The position numbers and the translations under genes were made by a program. From Callorhinus ursinus (Eukaryota; Chordata; Mammalia; Carnivora; Otariidae), in assembly GCF_003265705.1 (NCBI RefSeq), contig NW_020312966.1:25103761-25167760 (forward strand): a DNA stretch of 64,000 bases, given 5' to 3'. Below the pieces are notes generated by a model that saw only the letters and a list, made by a program, of their open reading frames with translations, made no database searches and had not been told where the DNA came from. Of the stretch, positions 1 to 12,621 are shown piece after piece. How positions within the stretch are numbered: the first letter of the stretch is position 1; the number at the start of each line of letters is the position of its first letter.

Positions 1-880
1 GCCTTGGGTGGGGTGGGAGGCATGGAGGGATTTGGAGGTGCTGTCTAAAAGGTACAAGGTTTCTTCGTGGAGAGGATGAAAAATGTTCTAAAACCAAGGT
101 AATCGTTAGTTACATGCCTTTGTGAAAATACAAAAACTCACTGAATTTTACACCTTAAGTGGATGAATCGTATGGCACGTGAATTAAATCTCGATAATCA
201 AGCTATTACCAAGAAAAAGAATATTACAGTCAACCCCAATGTTCTCATCAACTGTATTCAACATTTCAAATCCCCCTACAGTTAGGCCCCAATTTCCAAG
301 TCTGATTTTTTTTTCTTAGATGGCCAAAATTGGCATACATGCTTAAAAAGGTATTGCTCATTGGATTTATTAGCGGTTTAAAGGTTTTTAGGAAAATCAG
401 ATGTATGAAATTCGTTAATATGTTTTGAAATATCTAAAGCAGTAGTTCCCAAACTTTGGGTGTGTGTGTGGTGGGTTGTGGGGGGTGGGGGTTAAAATTC
501 CAATCCCCAGGTAGCACAGCACACCAATTAAATCAGTAGCTGACGGTAAAAGCAGGGCATCAATGGGTTTAATGATTTTCTAGGTGATTCCACTGTTTTG
601 TAAAGTTCGTGAAATTTAATTTAACTATGAAAATGTGAAAAATGTTTCAGTAGGTTCTAATTTATTAAACTTAGGATTTAATTATTTCTAATGTGGGAAT
701 AAAATGGAAGTTTTACACAAAAACCGTATTTTTACGTTCAATAACAAGATCGGCCAGCTGAACTTAAGATAAACACTTTGAAAATGTATCGCTAATTTTT
801 AAATTACTATTTAAATATCGAATATCAGAAATTAAGCTATTCAGGTCGGATCATTGTTAAGCATATTTCCTCCCCCCCCC
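1..880. other. Intergenic DNA upstream of HFE
   Basis: AT-rich single-copy-looking sequence with no credible open reading frame. It holds a MER5-like transposon remnant (437-594) and ends in a C-homopolymer at about 872-884, just before the HFE CpG island. No promoter element of another gene is recognisable. Confidence 0.6.
437..594. repeat. MER5-like hAT-Charlie DNA transposon remnant
   Basis: The left end resembles the MER5 terminal inverted repeat (CAGTAGTTCCCAAACTTTGG). The right end (AGGTGATTCCACTG) and the internal AATTAAATCAG are also typical of the family. It is non-coding, diverged and far older than the SINEs. Confidence 0.55.
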
Positions 881-1850
881 CCCCATCAGCCACGTCCCCT
901 TCGGCCTGGAAACCCGCAGGGACAGCTGGGTCACTGAGTGTTTCACAAGCCAGGGCTCAGGCTGCAGGAGAGAGTTCAAGTTCAGCAGGCGCGTTTCTTT
1001 TCAGCCACAGCCCGGAAAAGGATCGCACTGGCCAGGAAGTTTTGTCTGGAATCCCCGCAGCCCGGGCAGCGACTCCAGGGTGACTTGCTGGCCATGCCCG
1101 CGTCGCCGCCGCTCGGAGGCGGGTGAAGCTCCTGGACGCGCGGCCGCAGCGCCGACATGGGCCCGGGAGCGCGGCGCGCGCTGCTCGCGCTGCTCCTGCT
1201 GCGGACCGTGGCCGCGCTCCGGCGGCCGCCGCGTGAGTCCGGGTCGCCCGCGGACGAGACCGAAACCAGCTTTGCTGAGCCCCTGGGGTGGCCAAGTGCG
1301 GGGGGGACGCCTCGGCCCCGAGCGCAGCCTGTCCCCGACTCTCCCGGGAGGGGCTCCGCCGCCGGGTGCAGGCGGGTTTGCGGGTCCCCTCGCCCGGGAC
1401 CTGTGCGTCCCCCACCCCGGCTGCGGCTCCCCAGGGTGGCGCTCGGAGCCACCCGCGCCCTCCGCCGACTGTGACGCTTTAACTACTTTTAACTCCGTAT
1501 CTGTGCGTTTCTCATCCAGGCTGAGCTAGGATCCCGGGGCCCTCGGACTCCGAGCTGGGTGCCCTCGTTCTGCTTTGGGCCACGTCGTGTTTTCTCCTGT
1601 CGTCCCCAAACAGGAAGTTCTTCTCCCCAAAGACGACGTGGGCCCGGCCGGGGTGTTGACGCTCAGGGCTGGCGGAGGGCAGCAGGCCCCGGCTGAGCGG
1701 GGTCCCTCTCCGCGCCCCCCCCCCGCCCCGCACCCAGTAGGGGGCACTGGAGCGAGCGGGGGGCTGGGCTTCCCGCGCCCCTCCTCCCACCTCTTTCCAA
1801 CTCGGGGTCGGGGGAGGCTCCCGAGACAGATGTGACCCCGGCCTTACTGA
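880..1850 (+). promoter_or_regulatory. HFE: HFE CpG island and promoter
   Basis: GC- and CpG-rich block that spans the presumed transcription start, the coding part of exon 1 and the start of intron 1. I see no TATA box at a sensible distance from the ATG, which fits a broad CpG-island promoter. The exact transcription start cannot be fixed from sequence alone. Confidence 0.7.
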
Positions 1851-4800
1851 CTCTTGGCGGTCGGTTATTCTTTTGCCTGGAAAAACTGTAGTTTTTCATC
1901 ATAACTGTGATTTCTGGACTTTTGAACTGAACGGAAGAGTTCTCATTTTCAGCCGGGGGTGGAGTGTTGATTTGCAACGTTAATCGTACTATACATAACA
2001 AACGGGTTTTTACTAAAGGATGCCAACGTGATAACTGACATTTAACTCAGTTTTAAATCACCTTCGTCTCTGTGATCTGGTTTGACTCCACTAAGCATTG
2101 GGAGGTAGGAACCAGTCATAGGGCGATTTTACTAGTGTTAACTGGCCCTCAGGTTAAATTCCTTCCCCAGGTTAGAAAGAACGTGGGATCTGGTTCTCTG
2201 ATGAAAAATGAAATACCGCCACTGTTCCTAATCTCAGGTGACCGTGAGTCTTTGCACACCTTCTACACGGTCTGAGAACAACGCTTGGAGGGTAGGTCGT
2301 ATGTGTATCCACACTATAAAGATGACAAAAATGAGGCATGACCTGCTCATGGGTAATTTTGTTCCACGTTACCCTGGGCTTTTGAGGCAGAACCAGCGCC
2401 TCCATGGCTGTGATTCTTAAATGTCACACCACAGTAGAGGTTGAATCCTCAATTTGATGTGGAACAGAGGTATTTGTTGTTCACCCGTAGAAAGGGAGTA
2501 ACAGAGCGTGAGTTGCACTGTTCTGGACCCCGGGGAGGTAGCAGGGAGCCAAGTCCTTGCCCTCTGGTATTTTGCGTTCTCTTGGGGAGATGACAGTAAA
2601 CTAACAAGAGGACCCAGAGCCCTGGGTAGCAGCAGGAGCTGTGGAGACAGGTGAGGTGGGGAGGCTAGGGCAGTCTCCTCTCAGGCTGGCCGTGGAGCCG
2701 AGAGCTGAAGGAAACAGGGCTGGTGCCAGCGGGAAGCTTCCCAGACGAGCTGAGTGGACCCCACAAGTTGAGTGGAAGCAGGGACTGCAACCTCGGGGGA
2801 ACTGACCCCTGTCTGTGGTGGGGACTGTTGTGTGCATCATAGGATGTGCTTTACTCACGGGATGTTAGTAGAAATCCCCCGGTCACAGGTGTCTCCAGAC
2901 GTTGCCAAGTGTCTGCTGGGAGACACAGCTCCCCAGTTAGGAGCGGCTGGGGTGCAGCACGAGCGTAAGGACCAGAGGCCCGGACTCGTCAGGGGCTCAG
3001 CCACAGGCCACAAGCCAGGCCTCCTAGGACCTCGCGGGCTGCCGTGTGGGTTCCAGCTGAGGACGGACATGATCTGGCACAGCTTTGGGAAGGATTGCTC
3101 TCGCAGGTCTGTAGGAGGCAGGGGTGAAGGAAGTCGCAGTCAGAGCCGGGGAGCAGCCAGGAGACTGTTGCCGGGTGCGGGCCGGACGCGGGGGGCCGGG
3201 CCTGGGGGCGAGCAGAGGAGGAGGAGAGCAGCATCCTGGATGTATTCAGGAGGAAGTTGCCGAAGGATCCCGGCGCCGTGTGAGAGAAAGAGAAAAGCCA
3301 AAGGCGACTCTGTTCTTTAAAAATTATTTTATTATTTTAAACGTTTTATTGGCCCGAGCAATGAGGTGATAGGTGATGCCATTTCTGAGATGGCGAAACA
3401 GAAGAAAGAGCAGCTTGGGGGAAATCAAGAGTTAAACTTAAGTTTGATTTTTCCAATTCCTCATCCAACTGGTGGTGTCCTGTCGGCAGTTGGGCGTAAG
3501 AATCTGGAGTTCAGGGCCAGAGATAAAAACCAAGGAGCTGTCATCGATCCATTTAATAAGGATGTACTGAGCTCCTAGTACAATGCCAGGCGCTGTTCTA
3601 GGCCTTGGGCGTTCATCAGCGGAAGGAAAGGAAACTCTCACTTGCTCTTACTGGGGCTTCTTCCGTGTTTGCTCTGAAAGTGTCTTAGTTATGGATCAGC
3701 AGATCTGCCCGCATTTCACGGCAAACATTTATGCAGGAAAGGGTTTAGAGACGGGCGTCATGGAAAAAACCCAACAGTGAATTCCTCTGCACTTGGATCT
3801 AATTCGCCCTGAGCATCAACTCCTGAGCTCGGCTGCCGCTGCGAGAGACCCTTTGGGATCTCAGAGAGTTTGTGGGCTGCAGGGGAGATTGCCCTAAATG
3901 TGGGACGTGGGGCAGAGGCTGGGAGCTCCGAGGGGGGTGGTGGCAGCGCCCCGGGGGGTGAGAGCACCCAGGCCTGTGGCGGGGGGCGGAGAGGCCCTGC
4001 AGCGCACGTGCGGTGGGGGGGGGGCCAGACACAGCTGGTGCTGTGTGTTTGATCCAGCAGGGCTGTGGCCCCTCCGCCCCCCAACCCCGCTTGCGGCCCA
4101 CAGAGCTGTCCTCTGGCCTTCCCCCCCAGGGTCCCATTCTCTGCGCTACCTCTTCATGGGTGCCTCGGTGCCGGACCTTGGGCTGCCCCTCTTTGAGGCC
4201 TTGGGCTACGTGGACGACCAGCTATTTGTGTCCTACAGTCACGAGAGTCGCCGTGCAGAGCCCCGCGCCCAGTGGGTCCGAGGTGGGGCCGCCAGCCAGC
4301 TGTGGCTGCAGCTGAGTCAGAGCCTGAAAGGGTGGGATCACATGTTCATCGTCGACTTCTGGACCATCATGGACAATCACAACCATAGCAAGGGTACGTG
4401 GAGAGGGCGCTTCTCCTTTCCGAGGTGGGCAGAGCACATTCCTGTAGCTCGAAGATGCCTCTGGGCGAGCAAACAGGGAGTCTGAGGTCCTGGGGGAGGA
4501 GGGAAGGAGTCTGAGGTCCTGGGGTCCCTGGGGATGGATGGTGAGACAGGGACTTACTCCTTTGGTTTCAGTAACGAAGCTCGGGGTGTTGTCAGAGTCC
4601 CACACCCTGCAAGTGATCCTGGGTTGTGAGGTGCAAGAGGACAACAGCACCAGGGGGTTCTGGAAGTATGGGTACGACGGGCAGAATCATCTGGAATTCT
4701 GCCCCGAGACGCTGGACTGGAGAGCAGCAGAGCCCAAGGCCCAGGCCACCAAGCTGGAGTGGGAAGTGAACAAGATTCGGGCCAAACAGAACAGGGCCTA

Positions 4801-7168
4801 CCTCGAGAGGGACTGCCCCGAGCAGCTGCAGCGCTTGCTGGAGCTGGGGAGAGGGGCCCTGGACCGGCAAGGTATGGTGGGAGCGCCCGGTCTGCCTGCA
4901 GACTCTCCCGATGCAGCGGCGGCGGATGCGGGGCGAGGTCCGGGCTGCACTTTCCCAGGGGGCCAAGGTCACGCGACTCTCGGGGAAGGTGCTGAGGTCT
5001 GAGGTCTCCGCCTTATAACTGAGATGTAGGACCCAACCAAGGGGCATGGTTTTAGGGTGGTTGTTTTTTTTTCCCCTACATGTGGCCCAAGAAGTGTCTG
5101 TGATCTTTTGATTTAACTGAGAACCCTGTGTATATTTATACCTTTTAGGAATTTCAGAGATGTCAATTATCACATGAATGCCAAGCCAAGCGATTACCAA
5201 AGGAGGCAACCAGGCAGAGTAGCAGAATCCTTTGGAGGTTAAAGGTTACTTTCACAGAACAGAGAGAGAGTCCCTGAGGGCTTCTAATCTTCCAGGGCCC
5301 CTTCTTACAAGAATCCTTACTGGATTGAGCCAGGTAGAATGAACCAATAGGGCTTAGTCAATCAAATCCACAAACAGGGGAATTTCATCTGATTCCATTT
5401 ACTGTATTGACAAAGGACAGAAGCTGTGAGGTGCAGGTATGCATATTTATATACGGGACAGGAGCATGGGCTTGACTGTCTACCATGTAGCAGCCCATCA
5501 TAGCGGACTCCTGCAACATGCTTTAGGACACAGTATGATGACTCACGTAGCTGCATCAGCATAGGGTTAGCTTCTTCCTCTAACCCATAGAGAAAGGGAG
5601 GTGAAAGTTCCAGTCTTCTTGGCAAGGGTAGAAAGCTCCCCTCTCCAGATCCTTCCTCCTTCCTGTCCAGTGCCTCCTTTGGTGAAGGTGACTCATCACG
5701 TGGCCTCGGCGGTGAGCACCCTACGGTGTCAGGCTCTGAACTTCTACCCCCAGAACATTACCATGAAGTGGCTGAAGGACAGGCAGCCTCTGGATGCCAA
5801 GGACGTTGAGCTGAAGGACGTTTTGCCCAACGGGGATGGGACCTACCAGGGCTGGGTGGCGGTGGCCGTGCCCCCTGGGGAAGAGCGGAGATACACCTGC
5901 CAGGTGGAGCACCCAGGCCTGGATCAGCCCCTCACTGCCACCTGGGGTACGGATGAGAGCAGGGGGGCGGGGGGGTGGAAGAAGTCCATTGTGGGTGGAA
6001 CCAGAAGGGTCAGCATGGCAGTGAGGGGAGGGTCTGAGCTGGGCTGGGGCCACAGTCCCAGCTTTCACTTGCTTTTGCTGTTTCAGAAGCCCCGGTGCCT
6101 GGCACCCTGCTCACTGGAGTCATCAGTGGGATCGCTGTCTGCGTCATCCTGTTTTTTATTGGAATTCTGTTCAGAATCTTAAGGAAAAGGCAGGCTTCGA
6201 GTGAGTAGGAAGAAGGAGGAAGTCTCTCAGTTCCTCTGACCCCAGGACACACTGATGCATCAGGAAGTGGGCTGAGGGAGGGCGAAGGGGATTTGGTGTC
6301 CATCCGAAAGAAGCCTGTTCCTCTTTTTTCTCTTTGGGAACACGGGTTCCGCCCCGGGAGCAGGAATGAATTGTTTTCCTCAGAACGAAAGCTCCAAATT
6401 CAACAAACTTCTTTTGAACACCTACTATTTTGCGAGATACTACTTAAAGTAGTACATGGGCTTTGAAGTTGGGTTCATTGCTGTTGCTATTCTCAGAACC
6501 CACATCTAGAAGGGAATGAAATCTGTAGCACAAGTAAACACAGTTAAAGGAGAGCCCCTAAGGTCCTAAGACAGACCATTCTCGGGTGTCAAAGGAAGGA
6601 ATGGCCATGACCTGCTGAGGATCCACCAAGGGTTCTGGGCCTTGAGGTAGATGGCTTTAGGAAAGGTTGCGGACAAGGCGGGGGGGTCTACCCAGATGGG
6701 GCAGCCATGCACATGGCAGAGCATGAGGCGTAGTGGGAGGTAAGAAATGATTGTGCCTCTGCCTGTCCGTCACCAGGGTGCACGCCTGCCTCCTGAGCAT
6801 CGGGGCGTGGGGCGGGGGGGGAGCAGATGGAAGCCAGCCAGGCGGAGCTCTGGGGGCCTTGAGGATGCTAGCCAGGGAGCCCTGGGAAGTCAGTGCAGGG
6901 ACACTATGGGGGACACGGTCTGGGCAGTTGGAGAATGAGTGTCAGGAGGTGAGATGAGAGGCAAGGAGCCAGCTAGAGAGCTGGTAAGCAACTCCAGGTG
7001 AGAGATGATGGTGCTCTGGGAAGGGGGTGGTCCCAGTTGAGGTGAATGGATGTGGGAGGTGAGGGCCAGGGTCTAGGCAGCAGGGTGCTCGGGTTTGCGA
7101 TGCCCCTTTTCTGTCTCGTCTCCGCAGGAGGAGCCTTGGGGGACTACGTCTTGGCTGAATGTAAGTGA
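1157..7168 (+). CDS. HFE: Hereditary haemochromatosis protein HFE, six coding exons
   Basis: HFE is an MHC class I-like membrane protein that pairs with beta-2-microglobulin and binds transferrin receptor 1 to control hepcidin. Coding exons are 1157-1232, 4130-4393, 4596-4871, 5671-5946, 6087-6200 and 7128-7168. All have GT/AG borders and phase-1 junctions, and total 1047 nt (348 aa plus stop), the human length without indels. Exon 1 gives a hydrophobic signal peptide, exons 2-4 the alpha1, alpha2 and alpha3 domains, exon 5 the membrane span (about 304-329, then RILRKR), and exon 6 a short tail ending AECK. Cysteines 124, 225 and 282 are present, with a further Cys in alpha2 in the ERDCP motif. 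N-glycosylation sites are at 110, 130 and 234. His63 (4240-4242), Ser65 and Cys282 (5898-5900) are the non-disease residues. Val100 and Trp103, contacts for transferrin receptor in human HFE, are kept. Human exon sequences were compared from memory. Confidence 0.97.
1233..4129 (+). other. HFE: HFE intron 1
   Basis: This 2.9-kb intron has donor GTGAGT and an acceptor after a C-rich tract (AG at 4128-4129). The 5' third is CpG island, and smaller CpG-rich patches lie near 3120-3290 and 3900-4020. No strong interspersed repeat is visible. Open frames here are GC-driven and not credible genes. Confidence 0.75.
4872..5670 (+). other. HFE: HFE intron 3
   Basis: A 799-bp intron, donor GTATGG and acceptor CCTGTCCAG. 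It carries no recognisable gene or clear repeat. The other introns are 4394-4595, 5947-6086 and 6201-7127, and all keep canonical splice dinucleotides. Confidence 0.8.
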
Positions 7169-8034
7169 CAGACAGCCTGCAGACCCCTTGTGGGGAGGAG
7201 ACGTGGAGACTCAAAAGACAGGGCGCCCCTGTGGCCTTCATCGTGTTCCAGGGCAGAATTGGACTGAACGAACATGAACTGCCCCAGGAACTCTCTGCTT
7301 GTGGCCTGCCATGTTCATTTTTGAGAAGTTTCTCCCATTTCGGTTTTTGAGTTCCTATGTGCCAATGAGCCACAGCGCCAGCCTCTGGGCAGAACCAGCT
7401 GCCTTGAATCTCAAGCTGCCTCTAGAGACTGCCTTCATTTCTGCATCACTTCCAACTCCGTATGCCCATGTCATCTCATCTCCTACCTCTGGAATAACGC
7501 TCCTGAAATTTGGGAGACTCACGGTTCCTTTCAACATCTGAGAAAAACAATGAGCTTTCTCCTCGGGACATAACACTCTCATGCCCTTACCAGAATTTTG
7601 CACACACATCCAGGCATTTCCTAGGCCCATCCAATTTCCTTTTGATCCTCTCTCTCTCTGCTACCCAGTGATTCACCTGTCACCAAGCCCTGTGGTCTCT
7701 TCCATCAGAGGGTGAAGTGGGTCATTGTACAGTGGTGAAGGCCGTGCACTGTACAACCCATGGAGGTACCCTCAGAAGAGCCATTGTGGATGCCTGTGTT
7801 TATTCATGATAGTTTTCCAGAAAGTGGGCCCGAAATGTCTTGAGGAGGGGTATGCTTTTCTAACTGGCAGCAAGGTGACACATAGGTTTCCCCAGAGTCA
7901 CGATTTACACGAATGCATTCACAGTGCCTCTCTGGTGTGCCAGGCTTGACGTAACGCAGTCATTTCCTACTTGGATTCTGCTAATGAAATGATAATGAAA
8001 GTGATCCTAAGGATGATGACGGTGATGATAAGGT

Positions 8035-8205
8035 GGCTGACGCTTATAAAAAAAAAAAAAGCACTTGCTGCCAGACTGAGTTCTGAGCACCTGCTTACAT
8101 TATGATTCTTACCATAATTCTCTGATATAAGTACTATTATCCTCATGGGTTTTTTAGGTGAACAAAATGAAGTAGAGAGTATCTCACAGCCTTCCAGGGC
8201 TAGAG
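8035..8205. repeat. MIR element inside HFE 3' UTR
   Basis: Contains the MIR-like run CTGAGCACCTGCTTACATTATG and GTACTATTATCCTCATG in the expected order. It is diverged and includes an A-homopolymer. The human HFE 3' UTR carries the same kind of sequence here, so the insertion predates placental radiation. Confidence 0.6.
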
Positions 8206-8913
8206 ACAGGTTTCAGCTCAGTCAGTCTGACTCTGATCCATCTCACACACCGCGGCATTAGATGCTTTAGATGTGTCAGGAAATGGGGGGATGAGGGAGG
8301 TGGGCACGGCTCTTCTGTGGCCCCAGTGTCTTCATTCTCAGCGAGCTTGACCAAAACGAAGGGAAAACAGCAGAAAATAACCTCAGCCATTTCCTTTCGA
8401 AGTTTCTGTGGACAGAAATCCAGCGTGTGGCCGGCTTACTCTGTTGCCACCCCCGGTCCGCTCTGTCTGGCGCATCTCTCGGGCCCCCAGGTCCGGACAG
8501 GGATCGGCGGTGTCCCTCAGTGGATGTGTTGGACCCCACAGTGTTTTCGCTCCACCCGCACCTCCAGAGTCAGAACCCTGGTGGCATTTCCTTCCGGGAA
8601 CGGGAGCGACCGTCTGTCCTATTAAAGACGGTAAAACGGATGCCACCGAGAGGCCTAGGGGTACCCTGGCGCATTCCCGGGGCTCCTGGGAGTCTGGTTC
8701 TCTTCCCCAACTGTGCACATTAAGAAAAGAAACTCATCTCACCAGACTGCTCAGGAATTACTGCATTCTGGGAAAGTAATTAATCTGACCATGTTCAAAA
8801 GAATACTAACACACACCCAGATGGCCGGTGTTTCCTTTTGTTGCTATGTACATTTGGCTGCATAACTGACAACAAGGCATTCTGTCTCCCAGGGCAGGTG
8901 CCTCAGAAGACCA

Positions 8914-8919
8914 AATAAA
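8914..8919 (+). terminator. HFE: Candidate HFE poly(A) signal AATAAA
   Basis: AATAAA is followed within 20 nt by a G/T-rich stretch (GGTTTGTTTGGTAG), the arrangement of a cleavage and polyadenylation site. It is the best such site downstream of the HFE stop codon in this window. Confidence 0.5.
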
Positions 8920-9216
8920 GCTCAACGGTTTGTTTGGTAGTTATTTAATTTGGGCAAAGAGATCTCGACAATTTTTTTTAAACTTTTCTTTTTTTTTCTG
9001 GTTACGAAAGTTAGGTGGATAAAAGTACATGTAATTTGTGCTTATTGTCAAAAAGTTGAAAATGAGTTAAATTGAAACTATCATTCCATTAGCTAGTGAT
9101 AAACCCTATGAATGATCTGTGTATTTCCTCTCAGTATTGCTATATTAAAATATATAAAATCAACAAATAAACTTTAATAAGCATACAATTAATTGTGTTG
9201 TGTACTGTATGATTTT

Positions 9217-9376
9217 TTTTTTAGGGGGCGGAAGGGTAGAGGGAGAGAGAGAGAGAGAGAATCTTAAGCAGGCTCCACGCCCAGTGCAGAGCCCAGCGCA
9301 GTCCTCAATCCCAGTCACAACTTCAGCCAAAATCCAGAGTCAGATGCTTAACTGACTGAGCCACCTAGGCGCCACG
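9217..9376 (-). mobile_element. Carnivore tRNA-derived SINE
   Basis: Reverse-oriented SINE: AG-rich body, then TTAACTGACTGAGCCACCTAGGCGCC as the reversed head. It is flanked by the 10-bp direct repeat GTATGATTTT at 9207-9216 and 9377-9386. Confidence 0.9.
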
Positions 9377-9795
9377 GTATGATTTTCCTTAGGTACTTAT
9401 CGATGTTATGGATTAATCAACTTAATCATTGGGTCATTTGTGGGACATTGATATGCTTCCGATTTTTTTACATTTTGTTTTATGGAATATCTTCATTAAA
9501 CTCTGGTAGCTGAATTAGTTGTTTTTCCTCACTCTAGAAACATTATCATCTAAGGGGTTACGTGTTGGTTATTTTACTTCCAAACCATATTGGATATCAT
9601 TCTGTACTCAGAACAACTGCCCAAAAGGTTCCCTTGCTCTTCTAGCTCATTAAGGATACATTACAATTAATTAGGGAATGGTGTGTGTTATATTGGTTTT
9701 CTTTCACACAGACTGAGATTTCAAGAAACACCCGTCTTCGCAGTGGGACTTTCACTAACCATTGGCGAGTGTGGCCTGTTACTTTTCTTTTTATA

Positions 9796-10037
9796 TATGT
9801 ATATTTTAAAGATTTTATTTATATATTTGAGAGAGAGTGAGAGAGAGAGAGCATATGCCAAGGGGGAGAAGCAGAGAGAGAGGGAGAAGCAGAGGGAGAG
9901 GGAGAAGCAGAGGGAGAGGGAGAGGGAGAAGCAGGCTCTCCGCTGAGCAGGGAGCCTGGCGCAGGGCTCGATGGATCCCAGGACCGTGGGATCATGACCT
10001 GAGCCCAAGGCAGACACTTAACCTACTGAGCCACCCA
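9796..10037 (-). mobile_element. Carnivore SINE with expanded purine minisatellite
   Basis: Reversed SINE with a TTTAAAGATTTTATTTAT tail and an ACTGAGCCACCC head. A direct repeat like TTCTTTTTATA flanks it. The body carries several tandem units like GGGAGAAGCAGAGGGAGA at about 9860-9935, making it longer than its neighbours. Confidence 0.85.
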
Positions 10038-10974
10038 TTCTTTTTATAATGGAAGTTATAAACCTCTATTTTCTTTCAGTGTTCCTTAGCTTAATTTTTC
10101 TTCCCTTGTTCATCAATACTTAAGATCAACTACATTTAAAAAATCAAAGACCTACATTTTAAATTCTGGATCCTATTTGGCCTCTGGCAAAACCACCCAC
10201 AAACAAAGCCCGGTCGTGTGAAGAAGGGTGCCACCTGGTGGCTACGATCGGAAGTGTCACAGTGGTCATGTGACTGTCTAGCCCTGGGGCGGGGGTTTTC
10301 CTGCAGGGCGAGGGAGAGAGAGAGAAGAGGTGGGCGCTGGAGATTTTTGTGGAGAAAAAGCCCCTGAGAATTTGAGGAAATAAGAAACGAGTCACCAGCT
10401 GGTTTGATCACAGGGCACTGTTGAGCTGCCTGAACTGAGAACAGAACAGAGGAAGACCTTTGGAAATCTTTGTAGTTCAGGTGCAGCTTAGGTTGAGACC
10501 TTCTGGGAGGTAGAGGCAGACATTCTTGCTGTGTCTGAGTAATATGGTCTTACAGGGCTGAGTGGGCTTGGTGCACTACGAAACATTCTTCATGGCCACA
10601 CACATACACCTTCGAAAACATAATGCCTTCTCTAAAGTGCTGGAAAATTTTTAAAAGCTACCATTTTTAAACTATAATTTCTTTTTTTTTTCTAATCACA
10701 CTCCAATCTAATAATGACTAGAACTCAAGAATGCATGACTTTAAACATTTAAGATTTTCACAACGATGGACAGGTATTTGGGGTTTTGATTTCTTTCTGT
10801 AGACTTTGGGTCATCTTTTCTTCATTTTTCTTTTGGAATCAGTGTTAAAAGTTAGAATGTCAACTCATTATTAATGATCTTGTGTGACGATTTCATTACA
10901 AAGCCTGGGTTGACTTGACATCCTGCACGCATGCCTTCCATTGCATGACTATTTTCTAAAACTATTTTTTTTTT

Positions 10975-11165
10975 CCAGCTAACAATGATTATGTACTTAC
11001 CAGATGCCGAGCCTTGTTCCGGATATTGTTTCTGAAGAATCCGGTGAAGTAGGAACCATGGTTATTTTTACCCTTATTTTGTTGTATAGAAACCAAAGCA
11101 CAGAGAGGTTACATAACTTGCTGAAGCTTACACAGCTAGAAAATTATTGTGCTCGATTTTTATTC
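10975..11165. repeat. MIR element
   Basis: Shows the MIR core: a GCCGAGCCTTGTTC-like part, then CACAGAGAGGTTACATAACTTG and GCTTACACAGCTAG. Diverged, without visible target-site duplications. Confidence 0.65.
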
Positions 11166-12621
11166 TAGCTCGTCTGGCTCGGAGTCAAGCTCATAACCGC
11201 TATAAAAAACCTGTTTCTGTGTCAAGAAAACATGTAGTGTGGCATTGTTATTATCTGAGATGCTCCTGGTGGCAACACCTCTGATGTTTGCTGCAGTGAG
11301 GAGGGAATCTGTTTTAACATTTCAGAATTTGCCGTATCCCTATAACTTTTTCATAAACATTTGGAAACATTTTCTTTACGTGTTTTTTTAATTTAAGGAT
11401 TTTTTTCTGTTAATAAACAAATTTCTAATGAATAAATTTACATTTCTATTTATTCTCTTTCTCATTAAGGGAGAAATTTGGGTATGAGTAGCCTTGAAAC
11501 GCCTGTGAATCATTTTATTCACCACATTGGGGTAGAAACTGTTGTTGCTGTTTGTTTGTGGGGTTTTTTTTAAGTATTGTTATTTTTTACATATAAGATT
11601 CTAGCTTTTGATCCAAAGAGTCTAAAAAAGAGTTTTGGAGTCTTCTGTGTACTTGGGGTGGGACAGGGTGGAGATGGGGTGGGTAAGTACCAGTATCTGT
11701 GTAAACCCCCAGCGTTAAGTCTCAGTTAACCTTACTCTAGGGTTGATTAAATGCCCTGAATTTTATTTCTTAAACAGTGACCACAATGGCATTGTCATAA
11801 AACAGGGAATAACCAACTTTGATACTGCCAAAACATCTTGACAATGTGTGCAAAGAGAGCATCTGTTTTAAATATGAATGTAACAGTTAGTGGTCTTTCC
11901 TTTTATATGTTTGGAATCACAGTTTCACCATTAAAACAAGCGCAAAATACTTGTGCTTTGTGTATGCAATTAGGAAAGTATTCAAGGAAATCTGAAAATC
12001 AATTTAATTACAGACATTTATATAAAAATTTTGAAACAAATAAATGCATAAGGAAGGATATCGTTAGAAATTCTCTGTCCAAAGAATTTTTTTTTAGTAG
12101 GTCAAAATACATTAAGAATGTTTATAGGAGCAAGCCCACACCAAGACAGCAGGCTGAGGAAGTAGACAGGACAAAACTTTCAGTAGAATGTTTGGACTGA
12201 AAAGAAAAAGTAGAACATTTTCTAGAACAGGAAGGAGAGGAAGTAAGGAAACTAGGGAAAAAGCCAGTATATATTATAGACCACAGATAAGCCAAAGGGA
12301 ATGAAAATCGAATTTAGGGAAAGTGAATAAGACAATGGGTATTCATACTGGGGTAAAGGTTAGGTGGCTGGAAAAGAGAAATGCACTGAAGCTTTAAATT
12401 GCAGTAAGAACTGTCAGCCAGTGGCTGGAAGAGCTGTCTGCCCCAGACCAGGAGGGATGTCCCCAAATGCCTGGAGAAAACTAATGTTATAAAGCCCTGG
12501 AAAACTATGTTGGGTCAGGTTGAACGTATACCTTTCTTCAACTGTAATATATGTCAAAAGCATTTGTACCCTAGGATTTTGTCTCACTAAAGAACAATTA
12601 CACACTTAAAAGTGATAGTGA

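Larger units (their letters stand above)
7169..8935 (+). other. HFE: HFE 3' untranslated region (inferred extent)
   Basis: From the TGA at 7166-7168, the sequence stays recognisably like the human HFE 3' UTR (from memory) to about 8110. That stretch includes a GATAATGAAA region followed by an embedded MIR. A C+G-rich patch with several CpGs lies at 8430-8640. The end is set by the poly(A) signal at 8914 and is an inference, since several human HFE transcript lengths are known. Confidence 0.6.

Noticed and set aside
11838..12200. 120-codon frame in AT-rich spacer
   Set aside because: No recognisable domain, no promoter or poly(A) context, and composition typical of chance AT-rich frames.
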